Below are positions 1 through 5,298 of a stretch of 7,678 bases of DNA, in pieces. Origin of the DNA: an uncultured Phascolarctobacterium sp. GTDB taxonomy: Bacteria; Bacillota; Negativicutes; Acidaminococcales; Acidaminococcaceae. The notes beneath the pieces were generated by a model. That model saw nothing but the letters and a program-made list of their open reading frames with translations. It did no database searches and was not told the origin of the DNA. The stretch covers positions 1 through 7,678 of the forward strand of contig USBG01000075.1 of assembly GCA_900552855.1 (NCBI GenBank), in the 5' to 3' direction. Every line of letters begins with the position of its first letter. Within the stretch, counting starts at the first letter, position 1. The position numbers and the translations under genes were made by a program.

Positions 1-1619
1 ATGGACAACGCTTAAAGCCAGAGGTGCTGTCCATCCTTATAGGTGGCAAAAATATTTGCCAGGTTACTGCTATGACTGTACGTGAGTGCATAAGCTTTTT
101 TCAAAATTTAAAGCTTAACTATCGTCAGGAGATTATAGCTAAGCAGGTTCTGAAGGAAATTTTGGCAAGGCTACAGTTTTTAAATGACGTTGGTCTTGAT
201 TATCTTACCTTGGACCGTGCTGCTGGCACATTGTCTGGTGGCGAGGCGCAGCGTATACGCCTAGCAACCCAAATTGGTAGCGGTTTAACAGGTGTATTGT
301 ATATTCTTGACGAGCCGAGCATTGGTCTGCACCAACGAGACAACGGCAGACTTTTGGAAACCTTAAAGCACTTACGTGACTTAGGCAATACCTTAATCGT
401 TGTAGAGCATGATGAGGAAACCATGTATGCAGCGGACCAGATTATTGATATTGGTCCTGGTGCAGGCTCTCTAGGCGGTAATGTTGTTGCTCAGGGTACG
501 GCGGAGGAGATTAAGGATATTGAAGCATCTGTAACAGGCGCTTACCTTAGCGGCAGACGCTTTATTCCCATTCCTAAAAAGCGTCGCGAAAGTGATGGCC
601 GTTTTTTGACGGTTAAAGGCGCACGTGCCAATAATCTGAAAAATATTGATGTAGCCATTCCTATGGGTGTATTAACTGTTGTTACAGGTGTTAGTGGTAG
701 TGGCAAATCTACATTGATAAATGATATTTTGTATAAATCCTTAGCTAGTAAGCTACAGGGTGCCCATCTTCGCCCCGGCGAGCATGATGGCATTGAGGGC
801 TTGGAGCTGACGGATAAGGTTATTAATATTGACCAATCTCCTATTGGACGTACACCACGCTCCAATCCTGCAACCTACACAGGTGTTTTTGACAGTATTC
901 GTGAGCTGTTTAGCCAGACTAATGAAGCTAAAATGCGTGGCTATAAATCTGGACGCTTTAGCTTTAATGTTAAGGGCGGACGCTGTGAGGCCTGCAAGGG
1001 TGATGGCGTCAATAAGATTGAAATGAACTTTTTGCCTGACGTGTATGTTCCCTGTGAGGTGTGCCATGGTGCACGCTATAATAGGGACACGTTGGAGGTG
1101 CACTACAAGGGGAAGACAATTGCTGATGTACTGGATATGACTGTTAGCGAGGCCTGTGAATTCTTTAAAAATATTCCTAAGATTTATCGTAAGCTGGAGG
1201 TTTTAGATGACGTTGGCCTTGGCTATATCCATTTAGGACAGGCTGCAACCACTCTTTCTGGTGGTGAAGCTCAACGTGTTAAGCTAGCAACGGAGCTGTC
1301 TCGTCGTAGTACGGGCAAAACCATTTATATTTTAGATGAGCCTACAACTGGCCTGCATATTGCAGACGTGCACAAGCTGCTGGAGGTGCTACAGCGTCTT
1401 GTTGATGGTGGTGACAGCGTTGTAGTTATTGAGCATAATCTTGATGTAATCAAGGTTGCAGATTATATTATCGACCTTGGACCTGAAGGTGGTGACAAGG
1501 GCGGAACCTTGGTTGCCTGTGGCACTCCAGAGGAGGTTGCTAAGGTGAAAAAATCCTATACCGGTCAATATATTAAGCAATGCCTTGATGCTGCTAAAAA
1601 GAACGGGTGGTATGTATGA
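1..1619 (+). CDS. uvrA: Excinuclease ABC subunit UvrA, C-terminal part (5' end outside window)
   Basis: UvrA is the damage-recognition ATPase of nucleotide excision repair; it dimerises, scans DNA and loads UvrB at lesions. The frame is open to the left edge, starting with residues GQRLKPE at base 3, a typical internal UvrA segment, so the ATG-less beginning is a window cut and not a truncation. About 538 of the usual ~940 residues are present. Counting from base 3, the first ABC module shows the signature LSGGEAQ (~77-83) and Walker B ILDEPSIGLH (~101-110). The second module shows Walker A GVSGSGKST (~229-237, bases 687-713), a CxxC-19-CxxC zinc module (Cys ~328, 331, 351, 354), LSGGEAQ (~418-424), ILDEPTTGLH and the EH switch. 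All catalytic motifs visible are intact. It overlaps uvrC by four bases, indicating one operon; uvrB may lie upstream, but that cannot be seen. Confidence 0.98.
   Translation, partial: GQRLKPEVLSILIGGKNICQVTAMTVRECISFFQNLKLNYRQEIIAKQVLKEILARLQFLNDVGLDYLTLDRAAGTLSGGEAQRIRLATQIGSGLTGVLYILDEPSIGLHQRDNGRLLETLKHLRDLGNTLIVVEHDEETMYAADQIIDIGPGAGSLGGNVVAQGTAEEIKDIEASVTGAYLSGRRFIPIPKKRRESDGRFLTVKGARANNLKNIDVAIPMGVLTVVTGVSGSGKSTLINDILYKSLASKLQGAHLRPGEHDGIEGLELTDKVINIDQSPIGRTPRSNPATYTGVFDSIRELFSQTNEAKMRGYKSGRFSFNVKGGRCEACKGDGVNKIEMNFLPDVYVPCEVCHGARYNRDTLEVHYKGKTIADVLDMTVSEACEFFKNIPKIYRKLEVLDDVGLGYIHLGQAATTLSGGEAQRVKLATELSRRSTGKTIYILDEPTTGLHIADVHKLLEVLQRLVDGGDSVVVIEHNLDVIKVADYIIDLGPEGGDKGGTLVACGTPEEVAKVKKSYTGQYIKQCLDAAKKNGWYV
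1605..1619 (+). promoter_or_regulatory. uvrA-uvrC translational coupling site (RBS plus ATGA overlap)
   Basis: The uvrC start codon ATG (1616-1618) shares bases with the uvrA stop TGA (1617-1619). A GGGTGG element at 1605-1610 lies five bases upstream, inside the last uvrA codons. This arrangement commonly makes translation of the second gene depend on ribosomes finishing the first; the coupling itself is inferred. It also decides the uvrC start against the GTG nine bases upstream. Confidence 0.75.
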
Positions 1620-3460
1620 GAGAGCCAAATCAGTTTAGCGACAGCATTAAAAACGCTTTAGCTGTGTTACCGGACAAGCCAGGCGTTTACCTAATGCACG
1701 ATGAAACGGGCAAGGTCATTTATGTTGGCAAGGCCGTTGTTTTGAAAAATCGTGTACGCAGCTATTTTCGTAATTTGGCGTCTCATACACCTAAGGTTAA
1801 GGCCATGGTGGCTAAAATTGAGGAGATTGAGACCATCGTTACCAGCAGTGAGGTAGAGGCACTGATTTTAGAGTGCAACCTTATTAAAAAATATCGTCCT
1901 CGCTACAATATTATGCTGAAGGACGATAAAACCTATCCTTACCTAAAGGTGACTATGCAGGAGGAATTTCCTCGTCTGGTGGTAACACGCAGGCAGGCTA
2001 GAGATGGCGCTAAATATTATGGTCCCTATGCTGATGCCGGTGCTATGCATGCTACGGTTAAGCTGCTTAGGGGAATGTTTCCTTTGCGTACCTGTCGCAA
2101 AATGAACCCGGATAGACCCTGCTTAAACTATCATATTAAGCGTTGCCTGGCACCATGTGCAGGCCATGTTAGCAAGGCAGAATACGCTAGCATGATTAAG
2201 TCAGTGTGTATGGTTTTGGACGGACGCACCAATGAGCTGGAGCGTGATTTGCAAGGTCGTATGCAGGAGGCAGCAGAAAATTATGCCTTTGAGGAGGCCG
2301 CACGTCTGCGTGACCAGCTGCAGGCCGTACAGCGCTTAAATGAGCAGCAAAAGGCTGTTACTAATAACGGCGGTGATATGGACGTTATTGGCTATGGTCA
2401 GGATATTACAGGCAGCTGTATTCAGATTTTCTTTGTCCGTAAGGGCAAGCTCATTGGTCGTGACAATTTCTTCCTTCATGACGAGGGAGATAATGAAGTA
2501 GAGGTTTTGACGGCCTTTATTAAGCAATACTACAATGAAGCAACCTTTATTCCCAAGGAAATAATTTTGCCCGTGCTTCCTGAGGAGGAGGACAAGGCCA
2601 CTATAGAGGAATGGCTGACAGAGCGTAGTAGTCGTAAGGTAGAGCTGTTTGTGCCTCAAAGAGGCGTTAAAAAGGAGCTTTTAAAGCTAGCTGACGATAA
2701 TGCGGTTAAGCTTTTGTCAGAACGTCTGCGTAAGGGAAGCCTTTCCTTGAAGAATGATGTGGAAGCGGCGGAGGAGCTGCAGCAAATTCTTGGTATTGAC
2801 CATCCGTTAGAGCGTATGGACTGCTTTGATATATCCCATACTCAGGGTACGGAAACAGTTGCTTCCATGGTTGTTTTCCGTAATGGTAGCATTAGCAAGA
2901 AGGATTATCGCAAATATAAAATTGTGTCTGCAGATGGCAAGCCTGATGACTTTAAATCAATGCAGGAGGTTGTGTATCGTCGCTATAAGGATTACGAGGA
3001 TTTGCCAAGCCTTGTTGTAATTGACGGTGGCAAGGGACAGCTTAGCTCTGCTTTGGAGGTTATCCGTGGCCTAGGTTTGCACGATTTACCTGTAGTTGGT
3101 TTGGCGGAGCGTAATGAAGAAATCTTTTTGCCCCATCAAAGCCAAAGCATTATGTTAGACCGTGATTCCGAGGCGCTGCATCTTATTCAGCGTATTCGTG
3201 ACGAGGCACATCGCTTTGCTATTACCTTTCATCGCAAGCTGCGTAGTAAGCGTAATTTGGTATCTATTTTGGACCATGTGGATGGCATTGGACCTAAGCG
3301 TAGGCAGGCGCTGTGGAAGGCCTTTAAGACTATTGATGCTATGAAGGCAGCGGATGTGGAGGAGCTGGCAGCTGTGGACGGCATGAATCACGCTGCGGCG
3401 CAAACATTATATGACTTTTTCCGTCTAGACTTGCCAGAAAAGAAAAGTGCATTGAAATAA
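1616..3460 (+). CDS. uvrC: Excinuclease ABC subunit UvrC
   Basis: UvrC is the dual-incision nuclease of nucleotide excision repair, acting on the UvrB-DNA complex. At 614 residues it has normal length and all expected parts. The N-terminal GIY-YIG nuclease shows GVY (23-25), YVG (36-38), the Arg in LKNRVRSYF and Glu81, and makes the 3' cut. Four cysteines (C160, C169, C177, C181) match the cluster reported to hold a 4Fe-4S centre in UvrC. A UVR-type UvrB-binding helix lies at ~205-240. The RNase H-like nuclease shows FDISH (D405), VIDGGKGQ (D470) and AHRFA (H532), and makes the 5' cut. Tandem helix-hairpin-helix DNA-binding motifs lie at ~548-605 (VDGIGPKRR and VDGMNHAAA). I chose ATG 1616 over an in-frame GTG at 1607 because it sits in the ATGA overlap with the uvrA stop and has a GGGTGG ribosome-site match (1605-1610) at suitable spacing. 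No transcription signal lies between the two genes. Confidence 0.98.
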   Translation: MREPNQFSDSIKNALAVLPDKPGVYLMHDETGKVIYVGKAVVLKNRVRSYFRNLASHTPKVKAMVAKIEEIETIVTSSEVEALILECNLIKKYRPRYNIMLKDDKTYPYLKVTMQEEFPRLVVTRRQARDGAKYYGPYADAGAMHATVKLLRGMFPLRTCRKMNPDRPCLNYHIKRCLAPCAGHVSKAEYASMIKSVCMVLDGRTNELERDLQGRMQEAAENYAFEEAARLRDQLQAVQRLNEQQKAVTNNGGDMDVIGYGQDITGSCIQIFFVRKGKLIGRDNFFLHDEGDNEVEVLTAFIKQYYNEATFIPKEIILPVLPEEEDKATIEEWLTERSSRKVELFVPQRGVKKELLKLADDNAVKLLSERLRKGSLSLKNDVEAAEELQQILGIDHPLERMDCFDISHTQGTETVASMVVFRNGSISKKDYRKYKIVSADGKPDDFKSMQEVVYRRYKDYEDLPSLVVIDGGKGQLSSALEVIRGLGLHDLPVVGLAERNEEIFLPHQSQSIMLDRDSEALHLIQRIRDEAHRFAITFHRKLRSKRNLVSILDHVDGIGPKRRQALWKAFKTIDAMKAADVEELAAVDGMNHAAAQTLYDFFRLDLPEKKSALK

Positions 3461-3467
3461 TAGAAAT

Positions 3468-3486
3468 ATAGATAATTATTATCTAT
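3468..3486. promoter_or_regulatory. 19-bp perfect palindrome resembling a Fur/PerR-family operator
   Basis: ATAGATAATTATTATCTAT is a perfect inverted repeat centred on T3477. Its inner 15 bases match the published 7-1-7 Fur-family motif (TGATAATnATTATCA) at 13 positions, differing only at the two ends; it also resembles the PerR box. It begins eight bases after the uvrC stop and lies about 86 bases upstream of the predicted rubredoxin transcription start, far for a simple repressor site. As RNA it could fold as an 8-bp hairpin with a 3-base loop, but no T-run follows, so it is not a convincing uvrC terminator. The regulatory role is inferred from the motif alone. Confidence 0.4.
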
Positions 3487-3545
3487 CGATATTGATTAAA
3501 ATTCTAATTTTCTTCACATTTTATGTATAGGCAAGCGTACATTGA

Positions 3546-3556
3546 TATGCTATAAT
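3546..3556 (+). promoter_or_regulatory. Rubredoxin promoter, extended -10 (TATGCTATAAT)
   Basis: A perfect TATAAT at 3551-3556 is preceded by TGC (3548-3550), the TGn extension of an extended -10 promoter. No good -35 hexamer occurs at 16-18 bp spacing, which is usual for this class. Transcription would start near 3563, giving a ~31-nt leader before the rubredoxin ATG. This lets the gene be expressed independently of uvrAC. Confidence 0.7.
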
Positions 3557-3593
3557 GAATTCAACGAATAAAACTCAAAGGAGATGAATAAAA

Positions 3594-3752
3594 ATGGCAA
3601 AATGGGTATGTGATATTTGTGGTTATGTGTATGACCCCGAAATTGGCGATCCGGATAACGGCGTAGAAGCTGGCACCGCTTGGGAAGATGTTCCTGAGGA
3701 TTGGGTTTGCCCCCTGTGCGCTGTAGGTAAAGAAAACTTCAGCCAACAATAA
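3594..3752 (+). CDS. Rubredoxin
   Basis: A small cytoplasmic one-electron carrier with a single iron held by four cysteines. In anaerobes rubredoxins typically feed electrons to oxygen- or peroxide-reducing enzymes or other oxidoreductases; the partner here is unknown. The 52-residue product begins MAKWVCDICGYVYDP and has the two knuckles CDIC-G (C6, C9) and CPLC (C39, C42), plus the conserved aromatic/acidic core (Y11, Y13, D14-P15, W30, W37, F49); length is normal for the family. Ala43 replaces the Gly that often follows the last cysteine. The start is supported by AGGAG at 3579-3583, ten bases upstream; an ATG at 3584 is in another frame and soon stops. It has its own promoter upstream and a strong terminator 16 bases downstream, so it is monocistronic. 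No partner oxidoreductase is encoded beside it. Confidence 0.96.
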   Translation: MAKWVCDICGYVYDPEIGDPDNGVEAGTAWEDVPEDWVCPLCAVGKENFSQQ

Positions 3753-3767
3753 TTTAAAAATTTAAGA

Positions 3768-3810
3768 GGCGCTTCGAGTGTAGAATTACTTTACACTTGG
3801 AGCGCTTTTT
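3768..3810 (+). terminator. Rho-independent terminator after rubredoxin
   Basis: A 14-bp stem pairs 3769-3782 (GCGCTTCGAGTGTA) with 3792-3805 (TACACTTGGAGCGC), with two G-T wobbles and a 9-base loop, followed by T3806-3810 and a further TTTT after one G. A-rich bases before the stem can extend pairing into the T-run. It separates the rubredoxin unit from the autotransporter unit. Confidence 0.92.
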
Positions 3811-3865
3811 GTTTTGTAGAAATATGTTAAGAGATTAATTTGTAATTGTACTTTCAAAAAAACAA

Positions 3866-3898
3866 AAATGTAAATTTTTGCCCATAAATGTAAATTTT
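3866..3898. repeat. Phased direct repeat AAATGTAAATTTT x2 upstream of autotransporter promoter
   Basis: The same 13-mer occurs at 3866-3878 and 3886-3898, exactly 20 bp apart (about two helical turns). Its centres are about 74 and 54 bases upstream of the predicted start near 3946, so both copies would face the same side of the helix. This fits tandem binding sites for a regulator or an AT-rich UP-like element. Which of these it is cannot be told from sequence. Confidence 0.5.
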
Positions 3899-3928
3899 CC
3901 TCTTTTGAGGGATGTTTTTCAATAGTCC

Positions 3929-3939
3929 TATGCTATAAT
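3929..3939 (+). promoter_or_regulatory. Autotransporter promoter, extended -10 (TATGCTATAAT)
   Basis: A perfect TATAAT at 3934-3939 with TGC at 3931-3933 makes an extended -10 element. The 11-mer is identical to that of the rubredoxin promoter. The -35 region at normal spacing (GATGTT, 3911-3916) is poor. Predicted transcription start is near 3946, about 180 bases before the ATG at 4128. Confidence 0.65.
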
Positions 3940-3945
3940 TTTGTT

Positions 3946-4127
3946 GAAATGAAATCAATCTTTTAGATTACTATTCTAAAAGTGTTTTTGATGAAAAAAT
4001 CTGTAAAATCTGTGGGAAGCTTTTGGAAAAATGAAATGTATTGGCAATCATAGTAATATGGACAATGCTTGCTAATGTGGAGCTTTAATTTGAACGGACA
4101 TTAAATTTTTGTTAAAGGAGCGATAGT
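3946..4127 (+). promoter_or_regulatory. Long structured 5' leader of the autotransporter mRNA
   Basis: About 180 bases lie between the predicted start and the ATG, with no ORF of note. Visible structure: a perfect hairpin 3960-3967/3975-3982 (CTTTTAGA/TCTAAAAG, 7-base loop) followed by TGTTTTT, with a possible outer pairing ATCAA 3954-3958/TTGAT 3988-3992; an exact tandem repeat of AAAATCTGT at 3996-4004 and 4005-4013; a stem ATTGGCAA 4040-4047/TTGCTAAT 4069-4076; and CTTTAA 4083-4088, complementary to TTAAAG 4112-4117, which overlaps the AAGGAG ribosome site (4115-4120). The last pairing could mask translation initiation. It matches no riboswitch class that I recognise. Structure is read by eye and function is inferred. 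Confidence 0.4.
3960..3989 (+). terminator. Weak terminator-like hairpin in the autotransporter leader (possible attenuator)
   Basis: A perfect 8-bp inverted repeat (3960-3967/3975-3982) with a 7-base loop is followed by TG and five Ts. It falls about 15-45 bases into the predicted transcript. The stem has only two G-C pairs, so it would be a weak stop at best. A promoter-proximal attenuator or 5' stabilising hairpin are the two readings I find plausible. Confidence 0.3.
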
Positions 4128-5270
4128 ATGAAGAAAAAATTATTTGCAGCAATTAGCTTAGGAATTTTAAGCACCTTTGTAAGTGGTGCATTGACTGCCT
4201 CTGCAGCAGAGCTTATTGTAAACGGTGGTCCTAACAATATGACTGCTGAGCAAAAGGCAGAGTGGGTAGGTGAAATTCAAGGCGGCTATGGTATTGCTCA
4301 TGATATTAGCATGAACAACAATAGATTAGAATTGAATGGTGGCGATTATAGCAAATACCAGATAAAGGGTGGTTATGCTGAACATGGCGATGCACTGAAT
4401 AATAGTGTTGCATTGAAGAACGTTACTGGCAAAATTACTTCAATTTATGGTAGCTTTGTTGCAAGTCCAGACTATAACGGATATGCCAATGGCAACAGTG
4501 TAACTATAGACGGATTTAGTGGTGGTATAGATATAGTTATTGGTGGTGCTGCAAATCAAGGTGCATCAAATAACATTGTACATATAAATAACGTAGGAAA
4601 CGCTGCTGTAGAAATACCATCTTTAGATATAACTGCTTTTGGCAGCATTATGGGTGGTGACGGTAAAGATGTTGTTGCCAATAATAAAGTGATTATTGGC
4701 GGCAACAATGGTTTTTATACTAGAGATATTTATGGCGGTAATGCATGGGGGTTAGCCCCCGATGAGTCAATAAAGAGAGTTGTTACTGGTAATGTTGTAT
4801 CTATTTCCGGCAGCGGCAAGATTGTATCACATAATATTTATGGTGGCTTTATAGACAATGGCAATGCCGAAAACAATAGGGTTAATATTAGCGGTCAAGT
4901 ACATCTTGATGGAATTAATGTAGATAACACTAATGAACCATTGTTTATTTATGGTGGCTATAGTGATAAAGGCAACGCCAAAAACAACATTGTTGATATT
5001 TCTGAAGATGCTGTAATCAACAGTGATGCTATTTACGGCGGCTATAGCAATAATGGCAATGTCGAAAATAATACTATAAATATTTCTGGTAATGTGAGTT
5101 TTGCAGGTGTTGTCATTGCTGGCGGTTATAGTGAGAATGGCGATGCTAAAAATAACACTGTTTTTATTAGCAACAGTAATTTAGAAAATGTCGCTAGTAT
5201 TTATGGTGCTGAGGTAACTTCTGGAGAAGGCAAAATAGAAAACAATAGGGTTATCCTTCACGATTCTTAA
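4128..5270 (+). CDS. Autotransporter, N-terminal fragment: signal peptide and first half of repeat passenger
   Basis: This 380-residue ORF starts at ATG 4128 with an excellent AAGGAG at 4115-4120. It opens with a Sec signal peptide: MKKK, a hydrophobic core (L5-L22), and a likely cut after ASA (A26). From ~residue 50 it consists of about eleven degenerate units of the form IYGGYsxxGnAxNNxVxIS (best at 237-255, 274-292, 302-320, 330-348), the Gly-Gly and Asn-Asn positions recurring like the ladders of a beta-solenoid. It stops at TAA 5268-5270 in the middle of a unit (ENNRVILHDS), without barrel or anchor. The same repeat resumes at once in the +1 frame, so this is the front of a ~1,054-residue protein broken by a frameshift. 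Alone it would be exported to the periplasm and not displayed. Family assignment comes from the joined architecture; the ligand or role of the passenger is unknown. Confidence 0.85.
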   Translation: MKKKLFAAISLGILSTFVSGALTASAAELIVNGGPNNMTAEQKAEWVGEIQGGYGIAHDISMNNNRLELNGGDYSKYQIKGGYAEHGDALNNSVALKNVTGKITSIYGSFVASPDYNGYANGNSVTIDGFSGGIDIVIGGAANQGASNNIVHINNVGNAAVEIPSLDITAFGSIMGGDGKDVVANNKVIIGGNNGFYTRDIYGGNAWGLAPDESIKRVVTGNVVSISGSGKIVSHNIYGGFIDNGNAENNRVNISGQVHLDGINVDNTNEPLFIYGGYSDKGNAKNNIVDISEDAVINSDAIYGGYSNNGNVENNTINISGNVSFAGVVIAGGYSENGDAKNNTVFISNSNLENVASIYGAEVTSGEGKIENNRVILHDS

Positions 5271-5271
5271 A
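5265..5271 (+). other. Frameshift point splitting the autotransporter
   Basis: Reading frame passes from ...GAT TCT TAA (HDS stop) to ...AAA GGT ATT ATT GTT GGC GGA (KGIIVGG), a +1 change. The downstream frame is open back to 5239, so the overlap of the two frames is only about 30 bases. Sister repeats read S-x-hydrophobic-x-G (NSEFKG, NSKIEG, DSTVVG, NSYING), which predicts D-S-x-L-K-G here. That needs five extra bases, as in TCT nnT CTT AAA, so a 5-nt slipped deletion between two TCT triplets is the simplest history (inference). Confidence 0.8.
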
Positions 5272-5298
5272 GGTATTATTGTTGGCGGATATGACTCC

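Noticed and set aside
753..1103. 116-residue minus-strand ORF inside uvrA, plus similar minus-strand ORFs at 200-424, 542-865 and 1389-1628
   Set aside because: All lie opposite conserved UvrA motifs, have no recognisable domain or start signal, and are explained as reverse-frame shadows.
1607..1615. Upstream GTG start for uvrC
   Set aside because: It adds only three residues, would overlap its own ribosome site, and is less likely than the ATG in the ATGA overlap.
2336..2659. Minus-strand and alternative-frame ORFs inside uvrC (2336-2659, 2826-3020, 3155-3403, 3162-3344)
   Set aside because: They overlap the intact UvrC reading frame, including its catalytic domain, and show no independent coding evidence.
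3468..3486. Intrinsic terminator for uvrAC
   Set aside because: The stem is nearly all A-T and is not followed by a T-run, so uvrAC transcripts probably end elsewhere, perhaps at the rubredoxin terminator.
3561..3749. 62-residue minus-strand ORF over the rubredoxin gene
   Set aside because: The plus strand encodes a textbook rubredoxin with all four iron ligands; the reverse ORF is its shadow.
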